Assembly (NCBI GenBank): GCA_015039465.1
Contig: MU130237.1
Coordinates: forward strand, 372,001 to 436,000
Length of the DNA stretch: 64,000 bases
Direction of reading: 5' to 3'
Source: Phlegmacium glaucopus
Lineage: Eukaryota; Basidiomycota; Agaricomycetes; Agaricales; Cortinariaceae
Under the pieces are notes generated by a model. The model worked only from the letters and a program-made list of their open reading frames with translations. It was not told where the DNA came from and made no database searches. The position numbers were made by a program, and so were the translations under genes. Of the stretch, positions 1 to 10,650 are shown in pieces; the stretch's first letter is position 1; each line of letters opens with the position of its first letter.

Positions 1-819
1 AATCCTGATGTAGTCCCGGCAATCGTCACTGCGAACCAGTCCACTGTTGCCATCCGAATTCCATCCCATCCCGTCGCTCGAGCTTTGATTGCGGTCGCCA
101 ATGCTCCTCTTGCAGCCCCCAGTGCCAATACGTCTGGAAAGCCGAGTCCAACGCGTGCCTCCCATGTTTTTAACGATTTAGGTGGCAAGGTTAGCCTCAT
201 CCTTGACGGCGGTCCATGCGAAGTTGGGTTAGAGAGCACAGTGGTTGACGGTTTGCATGCAGACGGAAACATACGCGTGCTAAGACCTGGCGGAATTACG
301 GTCGAAGACCTCGAACGAGTATTACTCCAGGATACGAAGAATGGCGAGCAGATTTCAAAAGTTTTGGTTCATAAACGCGACTATACTGACAACGCGATCG
401 AAAGCGCACCAACAACGCCAGGAATGAAGTATCAACATTACTCTCCATCCGTCCCAGTCATCCTTCTCCTAACACATTCTGATCCTCGCAACAACCATCG
501 TCGAGTCAGGTTTTTGGAATATGCCAAGTCTTTACAAACAAATATTAGATTGAAGGTCGGGGTCCTAGCCCCGACAGAATCTGGATTATGGGACCAGCTG
601 TTCCTCGTTGAAGATATCGATTGGCATCGTTATCCTCTAGGCCCGGTTGCAGATCCATCAGTGATCGCGTACCGGCTTTTTGATGGATTATTGACTTTAG
701 AGCAACAGGGTGTAGACCTAATGTTCATCGAAGAGGTTGATGAAGAAAGAGAAGGCCTGGCCATCATGAATCGCGTGCGCAAAGCAGCCGGGGAATCCGT
801 GTCTGTCTCATTTAATTAA
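1..819 (+). CDS. SUA5: Threonylcarbamoyl-AMP synthase, C-terminal part (cut by left edge)
   Basis: Frame 1 is open from the first base, so the protein starts outside the window. The visible part begins NPDVVPAIV and carries the end of the YrdC fold (RIPSHPVARALI, then APLAAPSANTSG, then GLESTVVD and RVLRPGGIT), followed by the Sua5-specific C-terminal domain, with PGMKYQHYSPS in the linker. Sua5 makes threonylcarbamoyl-AMP from threonine, bicarbonate and ATP, the first step of the t6A37 modification of ANN-decoding tRNAs. The C-terminal domain distinguishes Sua5 from short YrdC proteins. No intron is visible in this part; the stop is TAA at 817-819. Confidence 0.95.
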   Translation, partial: NPDVVPAIVTANQSTVAIRIPSHPVARALIAVANAPLAAPSANTSGKPSPTRASHVFNDLGGKVSLILDGGPCEVGLESTVVDGLHADGNIRVLRPGGITVEDLERVLLQDTKNGEQISKVLVHKRDYTDNAIESAPTTPGMKYQHYSPSVPVILLLTHSDPRNNHRRVRFLEYAKSLQTNIRLKVGVLAPTESGLWDQLFLVEDIDWHRYPLGPVADPSVIAYRLFDGLLTLEQQGVDLMFIEEVDEEREGLAIMNRVRKAAGESVSVSFN

Positions 820-887
820 TTTTACTTACACTCCTAGACGTTTGGACATAGACACCAGCAGGGGATCCCACAAGTTAAAACATTTGA

Positions 888-914
888 ATATTCTCGAAAA
901 ATTGTTGAGAATAT
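888..914. repeat. Inverted repeat downstream of SUA5
   Basis: Perfect 8-bp arms, ATATTCTC and GAGAATAT, are separated by 11 bases, about 70 bp after the SUA5 stop codon. It could form a hairpin in the 3' untranslated region. Function is not known. Confidence 0.5.
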
Positions 915-1151
915 CAAGTTGAATGTTATTCCGCAGATAAGCTGACCATCACCGTAACTGCACGCGAAGAGCGATCTAACCGAAGTACTGCGCAGTCATA
1001 TTCATTCATTGGACCTCGTGGTTGGCCTCAGTGGCCACTAATACCGGCTTTGTGCTCAGATACTTACCTTTGATACCGCCTCGTGAGGGCATTCGCAAAT
1101 ATCACAGGACGCGCTCGACTTTGTCTTTGTTCTTGATGTCGAGCTTCTACT

Positions 1152-1158
1152 TATATAA
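1152..1158 (+). promoter_or_regulatory. TATA-like element of the HMG-box gene
   Basis: TATATAA lies about 95 bp upstream of the ATG at 1251, a plausible distance for a fungal core promoter with a short leader. Confidence 0.4.
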
Positions 1159-1250
1159 AGAAATGCCATGGTTCTTCCTACAACTAGACCAGCATCCATC
1201 GCTGCCTTCGTCGGCCACCTCTTTCTTACAATTTTGTAACGATCCTCAAA

Positions 1251-2449
1251 ATGACTTCTACAAGTAAGTATGATAACCCTCTCATGCTTTATCTTTGCTG
1301 ACTGTTTGACTTTGATATCCTTAATTAAACAAGAACAACCTATACCATTCCAACTCTATACCATTGCTTCAATCAGCCCTTCCCCCGAGCCTAGCCGGGC
1401 CCCCCACTATAATAATCCACTTACGAACCCTACTTTTACCCAACAACTTCCTTTTTATCCTGAGGTTCCTCTTTCCAAAGTTGTTCGTGGGATACCAAGA
1501 TATGGGCACTCCCCTAGCTCTAGCTGTAAGCCATGCGAGCTACCTCCGATTTTTCCCAGTACTCTTGAACCATCTTCCGTTGAAAGTCCTTTGCCAGCAA
1601 TCTACGTCTTCGACCTCAGCAATACCTTCCAATCCATCCGCCGCTTGTCCCCGCATTCCCCGTCTGCCTGACGCTTTCATGTTACTTCGATCGGATTTCT
1701 TGAAGGGTGGGATCATTCCTAGTAATGTAGGACGCCGCCAGCAGGATCTTAGCCGCATCGTAGGCGAAGTGTGGAATATGCTGGGTCCCGCGGAAGGGGC
1801 AAAATGGCACGAACGAGCGGCAATAGCTTTGAGTGAGCATCAACAAAAGAACCCTGGCTTTAAATTACGCCAGCGCCTCAAGGGTCGCGTCGCAACAAGA
1901 GCAGAGGTTGAGGAGATCCCACTCCCGACAAACTCGACAATATTCGCGATATCAGAAAAGCATGGGACCGTCGCCTCCCCCTGTGCGGAAGCGAAGACAA
2001 CAAAAAATCGCAGCCTTGATACCGAAAAACATATCTCTATCCCGCCGCTTTTCACAGCATTTTGAAAATGACTTCTTTCGCTCCTCCGTCGATCAGGTCA
2101 TTATGATTGACAAATCCCCTCCATTGAACTTTCTTTGCCGGGTCCCTGCATCGTTCATTGCCTTTTTATCTAATCTTTCGCTATAGATCAATTTGGCAGC
2201 ATCTCTGCACCTCCCAGTCCTCCCTCGTATGATCGCACCTTGTGGGCGCCGTATTCGACCAATTCCACTCCCAAAGGCTCTGAATCAATCATTTCAGGCA
2301 TAATCGACTCTACTGAGTATCAAGAAACAAAATTAGTGTATCCGGCGTCTTTAAGTTTTTACGAACCAGTGGACGATGCGAACCCCTCCCTCAACCACAG
2401 TCACCGATATCGCCTCGTCAGAAAATATGGGCCAGTATTATCCAATTGA
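1251..2449 (+). CDS. HMG-box transcription factor (multi-exon)
   Basis: A single HMG box is clear: RLPDAFMLLRSDFLKGG, then RRQQDLSRIVGEVWNML, then KWHERAAIALSEHQQKNPG, about 1660-1870. This is the MATA_HMG-like type common in mushrooms, a sequence-specific DNA-binding domain. I place the start at ATG 1251 (MTST, intron from 1264 GTAAGT to about 1333). The last exon starts near 2187 and encodes GSISAPPSPPSYDRTLWAP up to TGA at 2447-2449. The joins just before the HMG box and around 1880-2190 change frame and could not be fixed with certainty. The C-terminal part is basic (VRKRRQQK), then serine/proline rich. It is not shown to be a mating-type gene: no homeodomain or pheromone-receptor genes are nearby. 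Confidence 0.7.
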
Positions 2450-2676
2450 TGGGATTGAAACTTAACGCCTGTCCAGATAACAACACTTTTTCGTTCACGG
2501 TTGGAGACCTTTGATTCTTTCGTTTATTATGATTGAACGACATTTACGAATGACAATCGCATTTTGTATTCATAGCATCGACTCGAACATACACCATCTT
2601 ACGCGATTCCTCGTATTGCTAGCTATCACTGCCTATAGATCAATCTAAGTTCTCCTTTACCAATGGATAGAGTGAC

Positions 2677-3294
2677 TTACTCAATCAATTCACAAACCGG
2701 TTTAGTGATTCTCTCTGCCAACGCCTCGAATTTGATGTCCAAGTCTTGGACGACTGCATGCAAGACGGGATCGTTGCCGCCTTCGGCTTGTCCCAATACG
2801 GTAGATGGGAGATAATAAGAGACCGTAGTTCCGATTTCATCAGATTTCTCGAGGATTAAGAGGCGGAGGGGGACGTTATAAGCGGCGAAAATGTTATATT
2901 TCAAGATCATCTGGGCTATCAAAGGATTCCCGATGGTGTAAACTAGCGCGGATGGTTTTTTAATGCCGTCGATGTACTCTAGCAACATCTGCTTGACCTC
3001 CATGAAGTATCTGGCCCGTGAAAAAGTAAGTATATCTAATATTTGGCGAAAATGACAGATACTAATTTGAACGCACAAGAATCCGCTGTTCCCAATTGTG
3101 TCATTGATCAGAGCTGTGAATTCATCCTGGGTATTGACCAACTTGAGCTTTTCCCTGATATTTCCAGAGCCTTCCTTGTTCACGGCGATGTCCAAACGTG
3201 AAATAACTTCTGCGAAAGGGACGGCTGTATCGAACTTGACCAGCTTTGCTGTGAAGGGGACAACGGTCTTCGACATGTTGGGGTTCGAATCCAA
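2677..3294 (-). CDS. DUF302-domain protein
   Basis: The exons are 3294-3077 and 3010-2677. Removing the 66-nt intron 3011-3076 (GTGCGT...CCAG) gives the junction GFLYFMEVKQ. The protein is 183 aa from ATG 3294 or 177 aa from the in-frame ATG at 3276 (MSKTVVPFTAK), which looks more like the usual family start. DUF302 core motifs are visible: an N-terminal strand region (KLVKFDTAVPFAEVISRLD), then TIGNPLIAQMILKYNIFAAY and NVPLRLLILE. DUF302 is a small alpha-beta domain found in bacteria and fungi; its biochemical role is not settled. No signal peptide is seen. Confidence 0.88.
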   Translation of the reverse strand: MDSNPNMSKTVVPFTAKLVKFDTAVPFAEVISRLDIAVNKEGSGNIREKLKLVNTQDEFTALINDTIGNSGFLCVQISICHFRQILDILTFSRARYFMEVKQMLLEYIDGIKKPSALVYTIGNPLIAQMILKYNIFAAYNVPLRLLILEKSDEIGTTVSYYLPSTVLGQAEGGNDPVLHAVVQDLDIKFEALAERITKPVCELIE

Positions 3295-3651
3295 AGAGTG
3301 TATTGCATCTTAGCTCATGGTGCTAATCATTTCACAATGACTTCTGTGCAAGCACAAAATCGGTGGACCAAAATTTGTAACCCTAACCTAAAAAGCGGAG
3401 CTAAATTTAATTCTTCCGGGGATCTTTCTGGCCCATTAAAATGTTATATAAGAATGATTTTTGCACAAAAGTCATGGCACCATATAGACTGAAAGTCGGA
3501 TGATGTGTAGTATCACGATCTTTTCTAATCCTGACTTTTGTCCTGACTTTATATTCGTATTTTATCAAGACCTCGGGCCGACCTCTAAGAAGTAGATTAT
3601 GTAATACTCGGCCTTCCATATTTTTTTCTGACGACTCGGAAAACATTGATA
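3295..3651. other. Divergent promoter between DUF302 gene and DBP8
   Basis: The 357 bp separate two divergent genes. No credible coding exon is seen on either strand; short frames here have no family features. A GGTTCGAATCC-like string at about 3282 resembles a tRNA T-arm but no cloverleaf surrounds it. Confidence 0.5.
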
Positions 3652-5622
3652 ATGGGCAACGCTACACTTACCGCAGACGATCTCCTTAGGCGACAAGAAC
3701 AACCTCTTCGCAAGAAAAGACGACTGTCCTATTCAGATTCAGAAAATGACTCGAGCTCAGAGGCTCCCTCCGAAAGCGGTTCTAACGAGCTCACTCATGC
3801 CATCTCCGACGATGGCGAGAGCTTCCAGGCCAATTCGGCCATGGAAGATCATTCACGTTTCTCTAATAGAACAATAACCCGGTCTCCAAAGCTCCAGGAA
3901 AGTCCGCCAGCGAATAGTTGCACATTCTCATCTCTTGGAATATCTGCGCCTCTGCGAACTGCTCTAAAAAACATGTCTATCAAACTCCCGACCGAGGTTC
4001 AGGCAGCTTGTATACCTCCTCTTCTGGAAGGTGAAGAGAAATTCATCTTTGTTGAAACCCTTTACGTATTGATATCTCTGTAAAGGCAGAGACTGTATTG
4101 GGAATGCGAAAACGGGCTCAGGGAAAACGATGGCGTTTGCTTTGCCAATCCTTCAGAAACTCTCTGTAGATCCATACGGTATCTTTGCGTTGGTCTTGAC
4201 GCCGACCAGGTAAATATTTTTACATTTCTGTACTAGAATATGCCTAACAGTCTTGTCCTAACAGAGAACTTGCCTTCCAGATTTCCGAGCAATTTGCTGT
4301 GCTAGGTTCCTCATCAAGCGTTCGGACGGCCGTTATTGTTGGGGGTATGGACATGATGGCTCAGGCGTTAGAATTGGGGAATCGACCTCATGTGGTTATC
4401 GCAACTCCTGGTCGTATCGTAGATCACTTGCGCAGTAGTGTGGGCGAGTGGGACCTTTCCCGAGTCAAGTTTTTGGTAGTTTTCTTTTCTTAATCTTGCA
4501 TCCTACAACAAATTCTAACGTCTAAAATAGGTACTCGATGAAGCGGATCGGTTGCTGACACCAACCTTTTCTCCAGAATTGAGCCATTTATTCAGCGTTT
4601 TACCGAAGGACCGCCAAACATGCCTTTTCACTGCGACACTCACACCATCAATAGAGAACCTTATAGAAAGTGAGCCTCGACCAGGTAAAGAAAAACCATT
4701 TGTTCACCGAATGAAAGAAGCGTGCGTGGAATTTAATCAATTTCGATATCCTGTTGATTCTCTCTGTAGCATCGAGACAGTCTCGACACTTAAGCAAAGC
4801 TACATTTTAGTCCCGTCACATGTGCGCGAGTCCTATCTTTATCATCTCCTTTGTAACCCTCCCGAATCAACTTTGCATCTACGCCGTGCACCACCGGAAA
4901 CTATGGACGCAAGGAAAAGACCTAAAGTCAAGTCCAAGGCAAAGAAAAGCAAACGTGATGATGATGAAGATGGTCCAGTTCAACCTCCGCCAACAATAGT
5001 ATTTTGTTCTAAACCACGAACAGCGGCATATCTGACAGTGTTGTTGAAGTCTCTTTTAATCCGGAGTACTGCATTGCATTCTCGCCTCACACAACGAGAG
5101 AGATTGACATCGCTCTCATTATTTCGCGCCTCTGTGGTTCCTGTGCTCATATCGACCGATGTGGGTTCGCGTGGTTTAGATATTGAGGAAGTCGCGATGG
5201 TGATCAATTGGGATCTACCAAATGAACCTGAGGAATATGTCCATAGGGTAGGAAGAACAGCTCGTGCAGGTCGCGGAGGCGTGGCCGTCAGCTTTGTAAC
5301 TGAGAGAGATGAGGAGAGGGTTTTGAGAATCGAAGAACGAATCAGTGAGCACTAAAGAGTTTGTATTGAAAGACTTTATCTGACTTGCCTTTTTGTCAGA
5401 AACCAGACTTGAGGAAATGAGCTTGACTGAGGATAAAATTCTTGAGAAATTGAACACTGTATCAACAGCTAAACGGCTTGCGAATATGGTGAGTTGTTGT
5501 GTTTGCCAAAAAAAAGTACGGCATTTGTTGAGATTATCGTTCAGGAACTCAGTGATTCTAATTTTGGAAAACGTGAGGAGATTCACATGATCAAAAAGTT
5601 AGTCGGGGGTGGTCCAAGCTGA
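3652..5622 (+). CDS. DBP8: DEAD-box ATP-dependent RNA helicase DBP8 (DDX49)
   Basis: Exons are 3652-4030, 4086-4209, 4265-4475, 4531-4721, 4770-5344, 5400-5488 and 5545-5622, giving 548 aa. Helicase motifs in order: FSSLGI (Q-motif region), AKTGSGKT (I), PTREL (Ia), TPGRIV (Ib), LDEADRLL (II, DEAD), FTATLTP (III, SAT-type), [10 protein letters not shown] (IV), [14 protein letters not shown] (V), [11 protein letters not shown] (VI). The N-terminus is basic and then acidic and serine rich, as expected for a nucleolar helicase. Between the two RecA domains lies a basic insert ([17 protein letters not shown]). DBP8 acts in 40S ribosome biogenesis with its cofactor Esf2. The C-terminal [13 protein letters not shown] supports DBP8 rather than a generic DEAD protein. 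Confidence 0.95.
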
Positions 5623-5738
5623 TCATTGATCGAGAGAGCAGTTATAGCAGTATTGTAGTAGTAGGTGGGAAAATCACAAACCACGATATTTAAAAGTTGG
5701 ACTACTACAACATCTCCTCCTCCCAACCTCCTCTTTCA

Positions 5739-6898
5739 ATGGATACTGATTGGGATTCCGTATTGCAATACGTTGGCGAACCTCTCGACTTGGAGTTTAC
5801 AGAAAAAATAGAGCTTGAAGAAGGGCCAATTCAAATACCAACACCTCCTGTTAGTGTCGTTTCGACACCATCCTATGTTAACCCGCTAAACCCCTCTCCA
5901 AAACAGCAATCCCATGATGGCTCACCTGTTGTTGACGACGAATCCAACACCAACACTCTCGTTTCCGTGTCCACTACTTTCTTTCCTGGATCCCAACATC
6001 TTTCCACCCCACCTGACACAGTCCTTTTAACTACAGATAACGTTTTCTTTTACGTTCATTCCCAGCTTCTGCTAGCGGCGTCGGAAAACAGGTTCCGTGA
6101 ATTGCTGCTATCTTCCCAACCTTCAAATGACCAAGACCCTGTCATTCGTGTCCCTGAAAATTCAATTGTGTTGAACATTGTTCTTCATACCGTTTACGAC
6201 ATGTCATGCATCCAGTACTCTCCTTCGTTTGCCGCCCTTGTAACTGCGGTTAACCGCCTCCCCGTGTATGGTTTCTCTCAAAAAAAGTGCATTGCACCTT
6301 CAACGCCGCTGTTTTCTTTACTCCTCTCACATGCGCCTTCGTACCCGCTCGAACTATATGCACTGGCCGCTTCACATGACTTGTATGACGTCGCTGTTCC
6401 TACCTCCTCTCACCTCCTTTCGTTTCCCTTGGCTTCCCTCACAGACGATATGGCCAAACTCATTGGCCCAATCTATCTCAAGCGTCTCTTCTTCCTTCAC
6501 TTCGGCCGTTCGGACGCCCTCAAGCGGGTGTTGCTCCCGCCGCCACATCCACACACACCAACCGCATTCTGTGATTTTACAGAGCAGAAAAAGTTGACAA
6601 GAGCATGGGCTCTCGCATCCGCATATCTGGCATGGGATGCAAGACCAGGTACTATCGTGTTGTTTTTTTCAGAGTTATAATCCGCACTTACAGTAAGAGG
6701 CTAGACTTGTCAACAAATGCGATGGAGTCGGCCTTACGTCCATTGTCAGAGCATTTAACCTGCGAGCAATGCCAAGAAGCGCTTAACAATCGGATAAAGA
6801 ACCTCGTCAAGCAATGGTCTATTGTCAAGGCATCCATACTTATTTCGTTGAACCTTTTGATCATTAGTAACCAACTTATGTGTTAGACAACCATATGA
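5739..6898 (+). CDS. BTB/POZ domain protein of mushroom type
   Basis: ATG 5739 starts MDTDWDSVLQYVGEPL. After a proline/serine-rich leader, a BTB-like segment follows: DTVLLTTDNVFFYVHSQLL, ASENRFRELL, VPENSIVLNIVLHTVYD, about residues 90-160, then a long helical region with HLLSFPLASLTDDMAKLIGP. The 3' end needs splicing near 6649-6693 into NAMESALRPLSEHLTCEQC. A GC-AG intron (about 6830-6886) would then give the end VKTTI-stop at 6898, a tail pattern I recognise from related mushroom proteins. Such proteins are numerous in Agaricomycetes; their function is mostly unknown, and adaptor roles in protein interaction or ubiquitin ligases are inferred from BTB proteins elsewhere. Confidence 0.78.
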
Positions 6899-7342
6899 TT
6901 CTCTTCAAGCTCGCCACTGTGACGCCATTCACGACGCCGTCCACGCCTCACCAAAATGTACCACCATTCATGTATTTTTATTCCATTCGACCATTGTAAC
7001 CTCAAATTCGCTGTACCCATTAAATACGCAACATCAAAACACGCACCACCAGCTCCACGAACCAAAAATACGACTTCATATGCATACCTTAAACCTTACA
7101 TTCATGGACACTTTCGGACTCGGACTTGCATTCAATTAGTGGCAGTAACCCTCTTGTTCCCTTTCCCTGGTATAAACAATTAGGCACATCTACAACAGTC
7201 TCTTCAAACACGTCGCGAGATCGTGTTGTATTCAATTAATAATTGTACTTTTGTGGCATTCATTTAATGTACTTCCAAGAAATGATTTCATGACGTCCTA
7301 CAATAATTACATATCAGATTCGACTTTAGTACGTTGATCTTC
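6899..7342. other. Convergent 3' region between BTB gene and MOB1
   Basis: The 444 bp lie between two convergent stop codons. No exon with family features was found on either strand; the short frames at 6883-7183 are low-complexity and unsupported. Confidence 0.5.
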
Positions 7343-8436
7343 CTATCGAGCCTTTAGGTCTTCTGCAAGGATCGCATCGTTCAATTCATCCAGAGGTGCC
7401 AGCTCCTTTCTGTCAACCAGATCGAACTATAGGTCGCTCCTTAGTATTTAGCATATCGTTATACACAGATAACTCACCTCGTGAATGAACAGGAAAAAGT
7501 GTCTATAGCTGGTATTCAGATGAGCTATAAAACGCACAAGGTCAAGTATTTTTACATATCTAAGAGTTATTAAGCACACCTTCAATCCCAAGAGCGCAGA
7601 TGTGATCGAAATGATTACTGTATATATGCGCATACACCCGGAATAACCGACGAACTACCATCTTGACGGTGTCACGAAAGTTTCTGGGGAAAGGCACACC
7701 TGATATTCAACAAGTATTGATATCAGTTGAGTAATTATCTCGAAAAGGATTGCTCACCTATCTTGTTTGGAAAGGTATTCTCGTCATCGAGGAGACTTTG
7801 TGCCCAGTTCATCAATGCGTCGACATATTCCGGTGCGGGAAGTTTCGTTGGGCGTTTGTACCTCACACCGTCCTCCCAAAGATATTCATAACTACGAAGG
7901 CACTATCAGCATAGAGGACGGTATATTGGATAGATCGCAGGAAGATGGCGGACGAACCGTGGTCCGGCAGACATGATTGGACACTACGGACTATGGAATC
8001 AGGTGATTATGCTTTCTGTCGAGCAAGATATGTACCTCTGAAGCTGTACAGAATTCAGTTACTGTCCCATACAACATGTTCAAGTGGTTGAAAAAGTCAA
8101 CAGCTGACTACAAGTTCAATGTGTTTCCAATCTGGGGTAAAAGGTAGAAAGACATACTGTGCACCGCCAACCACTCGTTCAGATCTTCACCTTCCGGCAG
8201 TTGAACAGCGAGTCTCAGATTCCCTGATCCCTACAGCGAGTTGATTGGAATGGATGACCATGTTGAACCCTGATCTTACCAGAGTGGCCTCTGCGTACTT
8301 TCTTAGTTGGTATTGCTTTGTTCCTTCAGGAACATCCTTGCGAGGCTTGAAAGTACGAGTTTTTCCACTGTGTTCATGTTAGTCCCTATGTAAATATTGA
8401 ATGAGTGAGATACGAACAGGCCAAAGAATGAAGACA
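7343..8436 (-). CDS. MOB1: MOB kinase activator MOB1
   Basis: The gene is read leftward from ATG at 8436 (MSSFFGL, then [20 protein letters not shown]) to TAG at 7343-7345. Family blocks follow in order: [46 protein letters not shown], a CPxMSAGPR zinc-ligand segment, [37 protein letters not shown] and [15 protein letters not shown]. It is split into many short exons; for example, GGACCACG joins TTATGAATA across an intron near 7905. Mob1 activates NDR/LATS kinases (Dbf2, Cbk1) in mitotic exit, septation and polarity. It shares a 124-bp divergent promoter with the DJ-1-type gene. Confidence 0.93.
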
Positions 8437-8482
8437 TCAAGTAAGAGGCCAAAACGGAAGTAATGACAGCATACGATCACGG

Positions 8483-8489
8483 TTACTAA
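8483..8489 (+). promoter_or_regulatory. Yap1-type AP-1 site (TTACTAA)
   Basis: TTACTAA, the preferred core of yeast Yap1, lies 72 bp upstream of the ATG of the DJ-1/HSP31-type gene. In yeast, HSP31 is oxidative-stress inducible through Yap1. The match is short and could be chance. Confidence 0.35.
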
Positions 8490-8501
8490 TACATGGCACC
8501 C

Positions 8502-8509
8502 TATATAAA
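8502..8509 (+). promoter_or_regulatory. TATA box of the DJ-1-type gene
   Basis: TATATAAA lies 51 bp upstream of ATG 8561, and 13 bp downstream of the TTACTAA site. TATA-containing promoters are typical of stress-regulated fungal genes. Confidence 0.45.
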
Positions 8510-8560
8510 TATCAGACTTCCAATACAACTCTTTCTGAAATCAAAACCACGACCATCTCA

Positions 8561-9555
8561 ATGCCTTCTGTACTCTTCGTATTCACATCTGCTGACACAA
8601 CCCTCACTGGGGCACAGACGGTGTGTATCTTAAATACATAATATTTATTCATCATTCAATGTTGCAGGGATGGTATTTGCCCGAGGCGGCTCATCCTTAC
8701 TACGTTCTCTCACCCCATGTTACAATCGACTTTGCATCTCCCGCCGGCCCACATCCACCTGTTGATAAGGGCAGCGTCACAGTAAGTCTCGTAACTACCA
8801 TCAGATGGTGTTTTAACCCAAGTCTCAGGCATTCGCTGGGGATAAAGAAAGCGTCAAATTCCTCGAAGATGAGACCGTGCGATCAAAACTTGCAAAGGCC
8901 AAAAAATTATCCGAGGTTCAAGTCAAAGACTATGATGCCGTATTTTATATCGGAGGGCATGGTCCTGTTCTTGACCTCGCATCTGACCCGGTAAACGCTA
9001 AATTGGCATCAGAGGTAAAACGATTTCACGTCTAAGACTACATACGTCATATTTAACCCCACTGTCCAGTTCTGGCAAAGCGGCAAGATCGTAGCGGCTG
9101 TCTGCCATGGAACATCGTAAGACAATTTCACTGATCCACAATGAATTGACTTTTTGATGATTGTGATGATAGTGCTTTAGTCGAAGCAGTTGATGACAAA
9201 GGACAATCCATCTTTGTGGGTAAATCATTCACCGGTTTCTCTAACAAGGAAGAGGAGGCTGTCCAAAAGGTCAAGGTAAACAATTTCATCATTTGTAAAA
9301 TCGTGGCTAGCTCACCACTCATTTCGGTAGGAAATCCCATTCCTGCTCGAAAATAAGATCACTCAACTTGGTGGAAAGTACGAAAAAGCAGATGAATTGT
9401 GGGAGGTTAGCGTCATCTTCTGTGTCTGTGTATACATGAGCTGATTAGAGAACCTATCCCAGGCAAAGGTTGTCGTCGATGGTCGTCTCATCACTGGACA
9501 GAACCCAGCCTCGGCTACTGGCGTTGCAGAAGCTATCCTCAAAGCAATCGAGTAA
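8561..9555 (+). CDS. DJ-1/PfpI family protein, HSP31-like glyoxalase III/chaperone
   Basis: ATG 8561 (MPSVLFVFTSADTTLTG) to TAA 9553-9555, with at least six introns. Spliced blocks are GWYLPEAAHPYYVL, then VTIDFASPAGPHPPVD, YDAVFYIGGHGPVLDL, KIVAAVCHGTSALVE, FTGFSNKEEE, LGGKYEKADELWE and VVVDGRLITGQNPASA. The nucleophile elbow AVCHG supplies the conserved cysteine and the adjacent histidine, and the PEAAHP segment supplies the Hsp31-type glutamate. These proteins convert methylglyoxal to lactate without glutathione, and act as stress chaperones or deglycases (the last is debated). It is likely cytosolic, as no signal peptide is seen. Confidence 0.93.
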
Positions 9556-9667
9556 ATTGTGAAAGCGTTCCTTGAGATGTCGTAATTAGAAACTATCATG
9601 ACGCCTCGAGTGTGTGCGAAACCGAATATAAATTCAGCCCACGCATCTAAAATGACACTTTTTAATT

Positions 9668-10601
9668 AAATGTAAACCACAGACATTTGCCAGCCTTTTT
9701 TCAACGTGAAGCCATCCAACGCATCTTTGGCAGTAGTGGCCAATTCAGGAGTCTCAAATAACACTTGTGCCATTTTTACTCGAATACCTGCCGAATTTAG
9801 CGCAGGTGACCATGTTACATGGGCCTTCTGGAAACCCTTGTACCTAGTAGAAATAATTAATGAGATGTAGCAGAAATAATTGGCTAGCGTCGTACTGTTG
9901 GAACAAGACAGAAAGCACGTCGTCTGTAACCTCTTGCGGTAGATTTGTACATAGGAGACGTAATGAGGGTTGCTGCACCTGTGTAGGCACGCTACTAGGA
10001 GCAGCGGCTATTTGAAGATCGAGCGCTGTAAGATAAATATCCAACATGACCTAGATAACACGACATACAGGGATCATTCGTTCGTGGTGTTTCCTCGTCG
10101 TCATCAATTTCCATCTCCTCATCCGAATCATCAGCCTTTTCCCGTTTTGAATGACGATCTGAATCGCCTGTATCCCCATCTCTAGGTCGTTTGCCATTTT
10201 GTGTCACAAGACTGCTTGCATTGACTGCAGTTGGAGGAACAAAGTTGGGATCTTCTCTTTGGAGAGTGGCATATGATTTTGATTTAGCATAATCGACATG
10301 CTTTTGTAAAATATTGAGATTATGATGATTTTCTCGAGTCAATTTGGTTACTCACGAGTGGCTTGTCGTAGAACATCATACCCTCACAGGCTCTCATGGC
10401 CGAGGTCGCGCCGGCCAAGTCTGTGAAGACGAGAAAAGCCTGACCACGCATTTTCTGGCTTTTTGAGGCGATGATGTCTATAATTTTGCCATAAGTGGTG
10501 AAGAGTGCGAACAGCTGTGATTTTAGTTCCTCTTTGTTAATTTTATCGTTCAAGTTGTTAATGTACAAAGTAGTATTAGGTTGGTTTGAGGATGAGGCCA
10601 T
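9668..10601 (-). CDS. U1A/U2B''-type snRNP protein with two RRMs
   Basis: ATG at 10601 begins MASSSNQPNTTLYINNLN. RRM1 has RNP2 LYINNLN and RNP1 RGQAFLVF, with KINKEELKSQLFALF between, and ends KPLHVDYAKSKSYATL across an intron (acceptor near 10312). A hinge follows that is acidic and basic by turns (GKRPRDGDTGD, SDEEMEIDDDEE). RRM2 has LLCTNLPQEVTDDVLSVLF and KAHVTWSPALN, and ends WQMSVVYI at TAA 9668. The arrangement matches U1A/U2B''/SNF, which bind stem-loops of U1 or U2 snRNA in the spliceosome. Which of the two snRNAs it binds cannot be told from sequence. Its stop is 112 bp from that of the convergent DJ-1-type gene. Confidence 0.93.
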
Positions 10602-10642
10602 GGCTGTTGGAAAGCAACGTGCGCGCACTGAAACCCAAGTGC

Positions 10643-10650
10643 CACACGTG
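10643..10650. promoter_or_regulatory. CACGTGAT motif in U2B''/LAG1 divergent promoter
   Basis: A CACGTGAT octamer lies about 42 bp upstream of the snRNP ATG and about 200 bp upstream of LAG1. CACGTG is the bHLH E-box core (Cbf1-type). The same octamer recurs at about 17513, 17715 and 26637. Confidence 0.4.

Larger units (their letters stand above)
820..1250. other. Intergenic: 3' side of SUA5 and promoter of HMG-box gene
   Basis: No coding frame is supported here. It holds an inverted repeat at 888-914 (8-bp arms ATATTCTC/GAGAATAT) downstream of the SUA5 stop and a TATA-like TATATAA at about 1152, roughly 100 bp before the HMG-box start codon. The short open frame over 1022-1267 has no recognisable protein content. 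Confidence 0.6.

Noticed and set aside
3279..3295. String like a tRNA T-arm (GGTTCGAATCC)
   Set aside because: No acceptor stem, D-arm or anticodon arm around it, and it overlaps the 5' coding end of the DUF302 gene.
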